Origin: Benincasa hispida
Taxonomy: Eukaryota; Streptophyta; Magnoliopsida; Cucurbitales; Cucurbitaceae
Length of the DNA stretch: 64,000 bases
Direction: 5' to 3'
Assembly: GCF_009727055.1 (NCBI RefSeq)
Contig: NC_052357.1
Location: 82,399,621-82,463,620, forward strand
A program made the position numbers and the translations under genes. The notes beneath the pieces were generated by a model. That model had not been told where the DNA came from. It worked only from the letters and a program-made list of their open reading frames with translations, and searched no databases. Below, piece after piece: positions 11,022 to 22,669 of this stretch. Position 1 is the stretch's first letter; every line of letters begins with the position of its first letter.

Positions 11022-12815
11022 TGATAACTTGTAGAAATACAAGTTATTTATGCCACCTTATCTAGATATTGCGGCCAAAAGTTAGTAATTATGCACCAAT
11101 TGTATGAAGATTATTCCAGTATGACAATAATTATAAATGTTTGCACTTACTCCCACTAATGCCAAAAAGATGGAACACAAGCCAAATGTTACTCTGTTTT
11201 GCAGAAGACTAAGTCACCGTTTGTGCTCAAGGCTCATGAGAAACTAATTAACACATCTCTGCCACATTGCGCCCGTCGATCAACCATGAAGAGACAATTA
11301 CCAAAGTAACAGCGCAATACGATAGTCGGTCCAGAGCTATGCTTCAACTGGATGCGGTAATAAAAACAAACACCACATGCGAACCTATGATCGAAAGATG
11401 CAACTGAGCAATGCGAGAGCAGGAGATTGAGACACGTGTACAACTAACGGTTGTGCAGAATTGATGGTCTGATTGCATAACAAAAGGAATAATATCCCTC
11501 CATTTTCAAATTTACCATAACCATCAAGTGGGGACCACAAAGTCGGAGTTAAAGATCTACTCCTATAAATACCCCATTGATTTCAAAGAAAAGTATGATA
11601 TTTGATACGGGGCTAAGTGCTGCATGATTTTAGAGAGAAAAGGCTGAGCTGAGTGCTGAAGAGAAGAAATCTGGGAAGAGAACGAGATAAGGCCAAGAGG
11701 TGAATCTCAGATTTGACCTACAGTATACTCGATAGAAACTCTGTGTAGAGACCCCTGCTACCGGTGGAGCAAGCCTGAGAGGGAAGCTCTTCCTGCCATC
11801 GAAACCATCCTATCTGGTAAGCAGATCTCCATCAAATCTGTGCCAAGGCATTGGCACTTGTTTATATCTGTTCTATCTCTCTTTCATTGTATTCCATAGT
11901 TTCTCTATCTCGTCATTCACACATCATGTATCAAACACTTAGTAGAAATATTAAATGTTTCGATATATTCCATCTACCATTTTCCGTATGTTTCCGTTCA
12001 CCCATTAGTCACTTTCTTCATGATGTTTTCTTAATCTCTTCATGAGCAATATGAATCACCAAGAACTTAATCTGTATTAAAGTTAATACGTTTAGCTAAA
12101 GCATGCTAGACGGCATTCTCACCTGTGAGAGTAAAAGTGAAGATATCATTCTGATCTATTGAGAGAAGGTCAGAAGAGTGTGTTAACTAAAGCGAGTAGT
12201 ACTTCCAGACATGGAAGCAACCTTGCATTCATTACATTAGACTCTGTTTCACCACAGACATGTGGGGAACATGGCCGATCACTGAGAGGTGTACGCCAAG
12301 AGAAGAGCAAAATAGTATTTGTACCTTCAAATCCAATTAAGGTCTTGCGTTATTTGTACTACTTATCTTTATCTTTCTATTCTTTTCATAAGACTTGTCG
12401 CCGCATCCCACATCTTTGCACAACCTTCACAGCCAGCCTTAATCCTAGCATTTTGTACATGAAGTCTGTATCTTTTAACATCTAGCTTACGTTTATCGCA
12501 TTTTTATGTTTTATCGCATCTTTAATGCTTTCCTTTATTTTGCTGCAATTTACTTACCTGTACAAACTCCTTTATAAAGAATTGGAAACCTGATCGCATA
12601 TACCATGAACATACCGCAATAACCGACACCCTTTCCCCGTGTTCGACATCGGATCACACCGAGAAACTTGCGGTGGAATTACACTTAGTTCCATCATAAG
12701 GAAACTTGTGACAACGCAAAGCATACTACATGAACATTCCAAATTAACGCATAAATAGAAGTAGTATCGCATCATCATGAGCATTTAATGTTATACATCC
12801 CAAAAACACGTTACA
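11022..12815 (+). mobile_element. Gamma-group solo LTR inserted in Copia-A RT
   Basis: It starts TGATAACTTGTAGAAATACA and ends CACGTTACA, 1794 bp, with a TATA box (CTATAAATA) at 11563-11571. It is flanked by GACAC (11017-11021) and GACGC (12816-12820), a 5-bp target duplication with one later change. The Copia codons read through once the LTR is removed (RFD then AIKSYGFEQ). No internal region is present, so it is a solo LTR left by recombination. Confidence 0.92.
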
Positions 12816-13848
12816 GACGCTGCGATTAAATCTTATGGCTTTGAACAAAATATTGACGAACCCTGTGTCTACAAGAAAATCGTCAACAAAACTGTCACTT
12901 TTCTGGTGTTGTATGTTGATGATATTCTACTTATTGGAATATCTAGCTGACATTAAGAGATGGATAGCTTCACAATTCCAAATGATAGATTTGGGAGAAG
13001 CACAATATGTTCTTGGAATCCAAATAGTTCGGAATCGCAAGAACGGAACATTGGCATTATCTCAAGCATCTTATATAAACAAGATGTTTTCTAGGTATAA
13101 AATGCAAAATTCCAAGAAAGGATCTTTACCTTTCAGGCATGGAATTCACTTGTCTAAGAAGCAGAGTCCTAAGACAACTCAAAAGGTTGAGGAGATGAAT
13201 CGAATTCCATATGCATCTACAGTTGGGAATTTGATCTATGCAATGTTGTTTACTCATCCCGACATATGCTATGCCGTAGGAATTGTCAGTAGATTTCAGT
13301 CCAATCCTGGTCATGACCATTGGACTGCTGTTAAAAACATTCTCAAGTATCTTCGGAGAATGAGAGATTTTATGCTCGTGTATGGTTCTAAGGATCTGAT
13401 CCTTACTGGATACACTGATTCTGACTTTCAGACCGATATTGATTCGAGGAAATCAACTTCAGGGCCAGTATTCACTCTGAATGGAGGAGTAGGTGTGTGG
13501 AGGAGCATCAAGCAGAGTTGTAGTGCAGACTCCACAATGGAAGCTGAGTATGTAGCTGCACGCAAAGCAGCAAAAGAAGCAATATGGCTCAAAAAGTTCT
13601 TGATAGATCTGGAAGTAGTTCCTAATATGCACTTGTCTGTCACTCTCTATTGTGACAACAGTGGAGCAGTTGCAAATTCAAAGGAACCACAAAGCCATAA
13701 AATGGGAAAGCATATCGAACGGAAGTACCATCTCATCAAGGAGATTGTACACAGAGGAGACGTCATTGTCACTCAGATTGCTTCCCAAGACAACTTAGCT
13801 AATTTGTTTACGAAGGCTCTCTCGGCTAAAGTGTTCGAGGGCACCTAG
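12816..13848 (+). pseudogene. Copia-A, RT C-terminal half and RNase H
   Basis: Directly after the solo LTR the frame gives AIKSYGFEQ and, shifted, LVLYVDDILLIG with the RT catalytic YVDD at 12912-12923. A frameshift then leads into a long open frame through 13848: FQMIDLGEAQYVLGIQI, LSRYKMQN-like text, PDICYAVGIVSR, then RNase H with YTDSDFQTD, STMEAEYVAA and LYCDNSGAVA (the acidic catalytic residues) and HIERKYHLI. It ends at a normal-looking stop after KVFEGT. This is the least damaged coding stretch of Copia-A. Confidence 0.92.
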
Positions 13849-13875
13849 TAGGCTAGGTCTACGAGTTTTGTATCA

Positions 13876-14017
13876 CTAGGGCAAGTGGGAGAATTGATGG
13901 GTATAGTGATACCCTAGTTTATTGTATTTATACATTTTATTCTCTCCATGTAAACTTAACATTATGTATATATTTGTATATATTGATCCACTGGAGTTTT
14001 AGTCCAAGTAGGAGTAT
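13876..14017 (+). other. Two polypurine tracts before the Copia-A 3' LTR
   Basis: GGGCAAGTGGGAGA (about 13879-13892) and GTCCAAGTAGGAGTAT (about 14002-14017) both look like Copia PPTs. The second touches the LTR start TGTTGGG at 14018 and should be the functional one. The first is about 125 bp upstream and may be an extra initiation site or an old LTR edge. Confidence 0.6.
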
Positions 14018-14188
14018 TGTTGGGTTTTATGTCCTAAAACTCGTAGTTTGTAAAATGATAAACATTTTCTATTATCAATATATTTGTTATTGATCTAATA
14101 AATTGTATGAAAGTATAAATTCAATAAACTAAGACACATGACTATTGTATGAGTACTTGAACTTTATGTGGAGACATAAGAGTGGATA
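14018..14188 (+). repeat. Copia-A 3' LTR, truncated
   Basis: It begins TGTTGGGTTTTATGTCC and matches the minus-strand LTR ending at 1629. It stops at GAGTGGAT (14188), where related LTRs continue with CAAGTT; from 14189 the sequence is a gamma LTR in the opposite orientation. About 90 percent of the LTR is missing. Confidence 0.8.
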
Positions 14189-15975
14189 CTACCGCTAGAT
14201 ATGCGTTAATTATGGATTGATGATGTTCTATGATCGAAATGATGCGATACTACCGCTAGATAAGCGTTAATTATGGATGTTCACATAGTACGCCATGCGT
14301 TGTCATAAGTTTCCTTACGATGGAACCAAGTGTAATTCCACCGCAAGTTTCTCGGTGTGATCCGAGGTCGAACATGGGGACTGATTTAGGTTATTGTGGT
14401 ATGTTCATAATATATGCGACCAGGTTTTCAATCTTTAAAAGTTTGGTTTGTACAGGTATATAAATTTCAATAAAGTAGAGTAAAGCTGTAAAGGTGCGAT
14501 AATAAAATAAAAATACAATAAACCTAAGCTAGATGATACAAGATACAGGCTTCATGTTACAAGATGCTAGGGCCAAGCTCTAGTTGTGAAAGTTATGCAA
14601 AGAACGTGGAATTCACCTTTCAGTGATCGACTGCGCTCCCACAAGTCTTATGAACAGAATAGAAAGACAAAGACAAAGAATATAACAACGCAAGTTCTCA
14701 ATTGCATTGAAGCTACAAATGTTTTTCTGCTCTTCTCTTGGCGTACACCTTTCAGTGATCGACTGCGCTCTCACATGTCCATGGTGAAACAAAGACTAAT
14801 GTAATGAACACAAGGTTGCTTCCATGTTTGGAAGTATTGCTCGTTTTAGTTAACGCATTCTTTTGACCTTCTCTCAATAGGTCAGAGTGGCATCTTCACT
14901 TCTGCTCTAACAAGTGAAGATGCCGTCTAGCATGCCTTAGCTAAACGCATTTTATATCTTTAACACGGATTAAGTACTTGGTTAATTCATATTGCTTATC
15001 AGGGAATTAAGAAGACATCATGAAGCAAGTGATTGACGGGTGAACGAAAATAGACAGAAAATGGTAAATGAAAGCTATTAAAACATTTAATATCTCTATT
15101 AATCTTTCGATACATGGTGTGAATGCAGAGGTAAAGAAATAGTGAAATACAACGATGAAAGAGATAGAACAAATACAAACAAGTGCCAATGTCTTGGCAC
15201 TGATTCGATGGAGATCTGCTTGCCGGATTTGATGGATTTGATGGTAGGAAGAGCTTCCCTCTCAGGCTTGCTCCATCGATAGCAGGGATCCTTACACAAA
15301 GCTTTCAATCGGGTGTTTAGCGGATTAGATCTGAGATTCACCTCTCGACCTTATCTCATCTTCTTCCCGAATTTCTTCACTTAAGCACTCAGCTCAGCCT
15401 TTCCTCTCAACAGTTTTGCAACACTTACCCCGTATTAAGTAGCATCCTTTTTTCTCTAAAATCTATGGGGTATTTATAGGTGCAAGTTTTTGACTTCGGC
15501 CTTGTAGTCCCCACTGATTGTTATGGCAATTCCGAAGATGGAGGGATATTATTCATTCTGTTATGCAATCAGACCGTCAATTCTGCACAACCGTTAGTTG
15601 TACACATGTCTCAATCCTCTGCTTTTGCGTTGCTCGGCTGCATCTTTTGATCATGGGTTCACATGCGGTGTTGTTTTTATTAACGCATGCGGTTGCAACA
15701 CAACTTTGGATCGACTGTTGCATTGCACCATCATTGCGATAATCGTCTCTTCATTGTTGATGGATGGGCGCAATGTGACAGAGATGCTTTGATCAGTTTC
15801 TCGTGAGCCTTGAGCGCAAGCGGTGACTTGGTCTCCTACAAAACAGAGTAAAATTCGGCTTTATAATTATTGTAATACTAGGCTAATTTTCATACAATAG
15901 GTGCATATTTACTAACTTTTGGCTGCAATATCTAGATAAGGTGGCATAAATAACTTGTATTTCTACAAGTTATAA
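14189..15975 (-). mobile_element. Gamma-group LTR, inverted and truncated at its 3' end
   Basis: Read on the minus strand it starts at 15975 with a changed TTATAACTTGTAGAAATAC (TG altered to TT) and matches 11022-12815 and 60309-62207. The TATA box is at 15471-15479. The terminal ...CGTAACA end is missing at 14189. A local duplication of 63 bp (TACCGCTAGATA at 14190 and 14253) and two copies of CAGTGATCGACTGCGCTC (near 14621 and 14753) lie inside. It separates the Copia-A 3' LTR from the accessory ORF that follows. Confidence 0.8.
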
Positions 15976-15977
15976 AC

Positions 15978-17495
15978 AAGCTTGCACGACAGAGGCGAAG
16001 GAAGTTTGCCCTTCAGAAGGAATTGGAAAATGAATTAAGGAAACTTGCATGGGAAGCCAAAGCGCATGAGGCGGGCAAACGCAAGGTGACTATCGTGGCA
16101 CCTAAAGAGACCAAAGGCAGGAAGCGCCAATTTAGTGACATCCTTATTGAGAAGGGCTTTTTTCCCGAACGCAACCCATTGCCTCCATATATAACCGAAA
16201 CTATGGATGCAATAGGCTGGGGTCAGCTATGCATTAGGCACACGAGGATTTGGCCCAATCTTGTCCGCCAATTCTGTAGTAGTGAGTTTGATGAGGAGAA
16301 AAATACGATGCTTGTTGATGACGTTTTGGTGTGCTTCTCCATCGACAAAATTAATGAAGTGATCAATATTGCAAGCAACCCGGATACAGAGGGAAATCGT
16401 ATCTTGGAATATCCAACTCCAAGCTAGATAGAAGATGCGTTAAGAGTGGTGGCCAAACCTGGAAACAAATGAAAAATATCAAGAAGTGGAGTAATGATCT
16501 TAGCTTCCAGGAATCTGAAACCGGATGCAAACTTATGGTTATACTTGAATAACAAAAGTATCATGCCTACAACGCATGATGAAACAGTCTCGAGAGAACG
16601 CGTCCTGGCCACTTATTGCATCATGCAACGCATTCCTCTAGACGTAGGGAGGATATCTGGACCCAGATCAAAGCCATCAAAGCAAAACCCCCGAGAACAA
16701 CTTTACTTTCTTTGGTTGATCTGTGCGCTGTGTGAACACGGGGCCTTCCTCTGGGGGATGATTATGAGGAAGTCAATGGTCTGATGGACATCAAGTTTAA
16801 TCAGGCATTTGCTTCGCGGTTTCACCACACCAGCCTGCCCTACTCGCAAGAATGCGGCAGCAAGACCTCGACCCTCCCAACGCGCCCAAGAAGACGCGTC
16901 CGAGTAATTGAACACAGCGATGATGTTTCGATGAAACAGTTCGAAGCAGAAGCATGCATTTACTGATGAAAAGCGCTGACAGACTTAACATCCCTCTCTC
17001 AAACTCACCTTTGGCCTCGCAAGAAGAGATTCTTGATCCAACGCAACATGATACTACTAACTTGGATCAAGAAATCCCTAGTCCCCTTCCTTCCCCCTTA
17101 GCAGCTCAAATTCCAACTTTTATCCATCCAATTATTTTTGAACCAACTGGGTTAGGGACAAGCAACGTAGGAAATTTTGAGAGACCCAATTGAAAGAGCC
17201 GAAGAACCAACACTGCCGCAACCAAGGACTGATCTTGACGAGTTGAAAACTTTCATTAGCGATCAACTCAGACCATTGGCTGTGTCCATTGAAACACTTC
17301 AATAGCAAAATAGGGTTCTAAGGGACTACATGCGGCAGAAAACAAGAAGAATGCAAGACCAGTTAGTCTATACAACGCAATATATTAACCAGGTCCTAGT
17401 TGGGATGTTTGCCTTGCCACCATTACCTACCCACCTAAGGAACCCTCTGCGCTTCCCCGCGGAAGAACGTAGGGATGACGCGCCAACACAATAAA
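15978..17495 (+). pseudogene. Plant-transposon-type accessory ORF (PF20167-like), broken
   Basis: The frame is already open at 15978 (KLARQRRRRKFALQKELE), so its start was cut off by the inverted LTR. The first part, to 16427, contains FSDILIEKGFFPERN, DAIGWGQLC, WPNLVRQFC and MLVDDVLVCFSIDKINEVINI. After a stop and frameshift, 16494-16784 gives LKPDANLWLYLNNKSIMPTTH and DETVSRERVLATYCIMQRIPLDVGRI. These blocks resemble the 'putative plant transposon protein' domain often found as an extra ORF in plant LTR elements. A proline-rich stretch and a QNRVLRDYMRQKTRRMQDQ coiled-coil-like tail follow to about 17490. Its function is unknown. No gag or pol accompanies it here. Confidence 0.65.
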
Positions 17496-18599
17496 TTTGG
17501 GGGTGTTGGTTACTTTGTTTTATTTATTGATCTTTTGTATTTGTTTTTTGTGTTTGTTTTATTCCATTAATGAGTTATCCAATGAAATTGATGAAATTTC
17601 CATCATTTTTCATCTTTGTGTTTGTTCTTAGCATACCTTTTTTGTTCTTTGGCTATTTTTCTTGTCTTGTGCGTTGTTTTACCTCAATGATATTAGTAAT
17701 ATGAAACTTGTAAGTACAGAGTAGGCATTAAGAAAATCAACAAAACCTGAACTTTTGTAAAAAGTCTACATGTTTTCTTTCTAATGCATGCAAGCTCAAA
17801 ATCAAAACTCCTTTCGAAATTCTCAAAGCCTTTTCGAAATTTTGTTTCTCTTTTAGCAATGAGGATTTAGCTAATCTCCAAAATTTGGGGGTGAGGGAAA
17901 TCCAAGTTAAGACGCATTCAATGAGTAAGTTCATCAAAAAGAGAGGAAACAAAATAGAAAGATGTTTAACAGAAACTCTCCTCTGTCAATATTCTATAAA
18001 AGAAAACCTCAATTTGGCATGAGTTAAAAAATTGAAACAGACACTTAGCCGTAGTTGGATACTCGCATGACACCAGTGGGAGCAAGCCAAAACGAAGTTA
18101 AGTCCCGTAGACCAATGCGTCCCAAAACTCCGCTATCTAGTTTAAAGAAGTTGTATCTTGAAATGCATACATGCTAGATATGAGTTTAGTTGTGAAGGGC
18201 TCTCACCCGTAGTTGGATGCTCGCATGACACCCGTGGGGGCAAGAAAAAATGAAAGTGGGATACCTGGAACAACGTATGGGTAACCCATAATTCGTACTT
18301 TTTCTTTCACCGACATACTGTTTTAAAACAAAAAAAAAGCATCTAACGCATTGTTGGTTTAGGAAAAACGAGAATGTTTTGAGAAACGAAAGGAGTCGTT
18401 GACAAAAGGCTTGTTGCACCTAAAATAAAACATTCTTCCTTTTAGAAAAGAATCAACCTGCGTTACATTTTCCAAACTCCAGTCTCAAGCTTATAAGTGA
18501 ATATGATGAGAGGTGAACCCTGCACACTTAAGACAATGGAGATAACAAAGAATCATTTGTGGAATGCTCGAGGACAAGCATTGTTCAAATTTTGGGGTG
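17496..18599 (+). other. 3' control region of the delta element
   Basis: Non-coding. It holds purine tracts AAATTTGGGGGTG at about 17493 and 17882, two conserved modules (18050-18097 and 18207-18257), a hairpin at 18564-18581, and the terminal PPT at 18586-18599. Order and spacing match those of elements M and P. The open frames at 17737-17952 and 18186-18419 on the other strand have no recognisable product. Confidence 0.7.
18050..18257 (+). repeat. Paired conserved module, delta element
   Basis: Copy 1 (18050-18097) reads CGTAGTTGGAT, CTCGCATGACACCAGTGGGA and GCAAGCCAAAACGAAG. Copy 2 (18207-18257) reads CGTAGTTGGATGCTCGCATG, ACACCCGTGGGGGCAAG, then AAAAAATGAAAG. The starts are 157 bp apart. 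Confidence 0.8.
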
Positions 18600-18625
18600 T
18601 GATAACTTGTAGAAATACAAGTTAT
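18564..18625 (+). promoter_or_regulatory. Hairpin, polypurine tract and LTR-start hairpin, delta element
   Basis: ATGCTCGAGGACAAGCAT (one mismatch in the stem), then AAATTTTGGGGTG, then the LTR start T plus GATAACTTGTA, GAAA, TACAAGTTATT. This is the 3' replication signal block shared by all Athila-like elements in the window. Confidence 0.75.
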
Positions 18626-20033
18626 TGTGACTCAAAAGTTGGAACAATTAGGGTCTTTAATGATAAAATCTCTTCATTTTTAGAGAAAACACATGGAACT
18701 ATCGAACTCATGCAAAAGAATGTTTATTGCTAAAATACTGCAGCGCTAACGCATGATATTGCAGGATTTCAACAAATGCATGGGCATGCATCGACGGGAT
18801 TCACCGCAAGGAAGATTCATTGAGTCAGGCTGTTTGTGTCAAATCTCCACTTGCAAGCATGGGCGTCTGAAAAGCATCTGAGTGTCAGGCAGTTGACCAG
18901 GGTATGGAATTTAATGCTACCCCATCATCAAGTTGGAGAAGACCGATGCCTATAAATAGAAAAAATCCCACCAGATGAAGAGATCTTTTAGCTCATTGTA
19001 TAATTCTAAAATTTTGAGACTTTAGAGCTATGTCGTGGTGACGAGAAGGACACAAGAGGGAAGAGAACCACCACCATCGCCGATCAAGGAGTGGAGAAAG
19101 CTAGGCTCGAGAAAGAACTTTCTTCCATTTCTTGCATAAGTGGTTGTACACGAATTAGAATTGAGCCAAAGAGGACAAGATATTTTACTCTACAAATTGA
19201 CTCCTTTCATTTCATCTTACTTATCGTTTTCTTCATCTCATTTGATTGAGTATTGGTTTTGTAAAGACAATCAATTTCTTTATAAATTCACATATTTGAT
19301 CTATCTCACTTCGCCACTGTTTATTTCTTGTTTTATGTTAGATGCATCTATAACTTCATGAAAAATCCAATTCTAAACGCTTAAGCCAACTAAATCACTT
19401 GGTAAAAGCAGCTTTAGCTTAAATTATTCAAGAGAATAAGCAAGCCAGCATCAAGTTAGAAATGCTTAGTACATCTAGAGATAGACGCACTAGTGTTTTT
19501 GTTGCATCTTGTGACTGACGCATACATCCTAGAGATAGGTATTGTATGATATTCTCATTAAGAAGTGTCGAATAGAAGTCTAACGCATAAACGGAGATAA
19601 GCAAGTCATCTCATCCGCATCATATTCGTGTTCGTGTACATTTAACTTAGATCGACGCATATCCTCTGCATCAAACTCCATTTTCACACGATCCCTTATT
19701 TTCTGCTTGACCCTTTTGTATTTTCTTGCACGAACACAGTAGCTTAGTGTAAATAACTCAGTTCTACATTCACTTAGGATATTTCTACAACAGTTACAAT
19801 GCAAGATCTGCGTTAGCTTTAGTCTGAATCCCTGAGTTCGACCCTGAACTTACCAGGTACCTAAGTTGGATTTATACTTGGATCTGATTTAGGAAAACTT
19901 GAATGCCTATAGAGGAGTGTCATGCATCTCGTTGCACATCACTAACCCATCACTAACACATCATTAATGCATCATTCACATTCACACTTATTTTTCCAAT
20001 TACTTTATACAATACACTCCTAAGCTCACATCA
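18600..20033 (+). repeat. Delta-group 3' LTR
   Basis: It begins TGATAACTTGTAGAAATACA directly after a PPT, so it is a 3' LTR. Beyond the first 27 bp it does not match the gamma LTRs. TATA box CTATAAATA is at 18950-18958. The segment near 19825-19880 (GAGTTCGACCCTGAACTTACCAGG) is the conserved late-LTR sequence. The end at CACATCA (20033) is my best guess, as no partner LTR is available. Confidence 0.6.
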
Positions 20034-20890
20034 TGAATTCAACGAACAACCACCATCATTAAAGAGCTTGCGATACAAAAGATAGATCATATACAAAATA
20101 TATAGTCATTATTCTCTAGTTATTCTTATACTTAGAAGGCAGAGGTGAGCAAAGAGAAGAAGACGCCAAGAGATCATTCCTGGATAGCTCAAAAGATTGT
20201 CAGGAAGCGATATAGAAGTAGAAAGGGCCGACACTTGCAAAAGCAAGGATATTCTTTTGGGCAGAGTAGAGTAAAAATACAGTGTAAAAGCCACGAGAAG
20301 CAAGACATTGCTACCGGGCTTCTTATCCTTACTTTCCATTGTTGTTTTGTATTCTAACTTTATTTATAGAAAATGAAATTCTCATCTCAACATCTATTCA
20401 CTTTCTCCACATTTTGCATGAGTAGCTAAATTTCCGAATGGGTTGAGAAGTACTTAGCTAGCATGACCTAAGAGTTTCACTTTATGCGATCATCTTGGTA
20501 TGCGTCATTCACCCTTTAGAGATACTTGAAAGAGTAGTCTAAAGAAAGAACCTAGACTTGCGCATAACTTGAATGCAATCTTCGGAAGTGTTAGCTAAAT
20601 CCCTTCTCAGCCCGTTCATCGCATACTCATTGTAACTTTCGATTTCATCAACCCTTTACTTAAATCCGTCGCATAGGACATATACTTAAACTAAATACCA
20701 ACCAACTTATTTGTTTTTGCCACCGCAAAGGAATCAAAATTTATGCCACATAGTAACTCAGTAGTCCCTGTGTTTGACCCTGAACTTACTAGGAAACCTA
20801 GTGAGATTTACACTTGGGTTTTACTAGGAAAACTTGCATGTGCAACACATAAATAATCATTGCAATTATACACCATTATTTCTTCACATC
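20034..20890 (+). repeat. Alpha-related LTR fragment
   Basis: From about 20100 it parallels the alpha LTR downstream of the TATA box (compare 52500-53562): GCTACCGGGCTTCTTATCC, CATGAGTAGCTAAATTTCC, then AGTCCCTGTGTTTGACCCTG and ACTTACTAGGAAACC near 20765. The U3 half is missing. The right edge, near 20890, is uncertain. Confidence 0.55.
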
Positions 20891-20986
20891 TACAACGCAT
20901 CAATAATTAATAAATTAATATTAATTTTCATATTCAATATCTATTAAATTTCTAACATAAGTACAATATTTTATGATAGTGCTACC

Positions 20987-22082
20987 ATGACAAATCTCAA
21001 AAAATTAGAATTTTTCGCCCTTGATATTAACGACAATAATTATTTGTCATGGGTACTTGATGTCGAAATTCACCTGGATTCTATGAATCTTGGGGAGACT
21101 ATTAAAGAAGAAAATATGACATCCAATTAGAACAAAGCAAAAGCTATGATTTTTCTTCATCATCATATCCACGAGGGATTGAAAATGGAGTATCTTATAA
21201 TAAAAGATCCTGGTATCTTGTGAAAAAATTTAAAAGAGAGGTATGATAATAAAAAAAACATTTATTCTTCCTAAAGCTTGTTATGAGTGGATGCACTTGA
21301 GGCTATAAGATTTCATATCAGTAAGTGATTACAACTCCGCATTATTTAAAATCAATTCAAAATTGTTGTTATGTGGAGAGAAAATTACTGATACTGATAT
21401 GTTGGAGAAGACATTTTCTACATTTCATGTCTCGAATATGCTTCTGCAGCAGAAATATCGAGAAAAAGGTTTTAAACAGTATTCTAAATTAATTTTATGT
21501 CTCTAATATGCTCCTGCAGCAACAATATCGAGAGAAAAATTTTAAACAGTATTCTAAATTAATTTTACGTCTTCTCGTAGCCAAACAAAATAACGAGTTA
21601 TTGATGAAAAATCACGAATCTCGACCAGAACAACACCATTCCCTAAAGTGAATGCTGTGAATTTTAATAATAATCGTGGTCGAGGTCATGACTGTGACAG
21701 AGGAAGAAATAATTATTATTTTTGTGGTGGTCGTTCTAATCATTTAAATTTCAAAAAAACCACACAAAATAATGATCACAAAAGAAAAGCTCCACAAGAT
21801 AAAAGTTCAAAGAGTGTTGAAAATAAATGCTTTCGATGCAGAATGACTGAGCATTGGCCACGTACATGTCGTACGTCAAAACACTTAATTGACCTCTATC
21901 AAGCTTCCTTGAAGAAAAAAGAGAAAAATGTGAAGGCAAATTTTGTATACCAGGATAATGACATATTTGACCCATCCCATATGACAAATTTGGATGTGGC
22001 GAGCTTCTTTGAATCTCCTAAAGAGAAGATTGACACAGTTGGTGGCACATCAAGTGTTTCTTTTGACTTTGAGAATATCTAG
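20987..22082 (+). pseudogene. Copia-C gag
   Basis: ATG at 20987 opens FFALDINDNNYLSWVLDVEI, the conserved start of this Copia gag type. The frame stops at TAG 21128. Degraded gag follows to 21640, including a tandem duplication of about 75 bp (21425-21580; both copies contain ATATCGAGA and TTTTAAACAGTATTC). The open frame 21648-22082 has the nucleocapsid: basic NRGRGHDCDRGRN and the zinc knuckle CFRCRMTEHWPRTC (CX2CX4HX4C), then the typical HLIDLYQASLKKKEKNVK tail. Confidence 0.85.
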
Positions 22083-22222
22083 ACTTAATGTTGTTGTTTT
22101 CTTTTATCTATCTTCATGTTTTTTTAGTAACTTTTGTATATTTTAAGTGTTGATTTTTTATTGTAATTATTTTCTTTTATTGAAGAAACATGGATCATTT
22201 TCATATGTTGGGTGTTTAAAAA

Positions 22223-22669
22223 ATGAGCAAAGAAGATCTATGTCTGGCGGACAGTGCAACTACACATACAATACTTGCAAATAAAAAATACTTTTCCAAA
22301 TTAACAATGCTGAAAGCAAAAGTAAATGCAATATCATGTTTTGCAAACTTGATCGAAGGTTTTGGAAAAGCAAATATTATTTTGCCTAGAGGAACAAAAT
22401 TTACAATTGACATTACATTGTTCTCTAGTCAATCAAAGAGAAATCTTCTAAGCTTTAAAGATATACATTGCAATGGTTATCATATTGAGACTGATAGCAA
22501 GAATAATGTGGAATATCTATATATCATATCCACTGTCTCAAATGAAAAACGTATATTAGAAAAGTTGTCTGCTTTATCTTCTAGATTGTATTATACTCAT
22601 AAACGAGTAATTGAAACATATGCAACAATGAACCTGAAGTTCATGAATCCAGACATATTTACAATTTGA
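22223..22669 (+). pseudogene. Copia-C protease and pre-integrase start
   Basis: The open frame begins with CLADSATTHTILANKKYF. In this lineage DS(A/G)TTHTIL is the protease active site. It continues with FGKANIILPRGTKFTI and SKRNLLSFKDIHCNGYHIET, which normally link protease to integrase. It ends at a TGA where the conserved WHDRLGHP would begin (ICHDQLGHP is readable after the stop), so a single substitution breaks it. Confidence 0.8.

Larger units (their letters stand above)
1630..14188 (+). mobile_element. Copia-A, Ty1/copia retrotransposon, broken and nested
   Basis: Order on the plus strand: 5' LTR remnant, PBS, long leader, PR, INT, RT, RH, two polypurine tracts, truncated 3' LTR. The PR-INT-RT-RH order defines Copia. 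The protein resembles the Tork-like lineage by memory of its motifs. Gag is not recognisable. Two foreign insertions interrupt pol (5895-10114 and 11022-12815), and the 3' LTR is cut at 14188. The coding parts carry stops and frameshifts, so the copy is dead. Confidence 0.88.

Noticed and set aside
16703..16991. Minus-strand open frames opposite the plant-transposon-type ORF
   Set aside because: They are shadows of the sense-strand ORF, which carries the conserved blocks.
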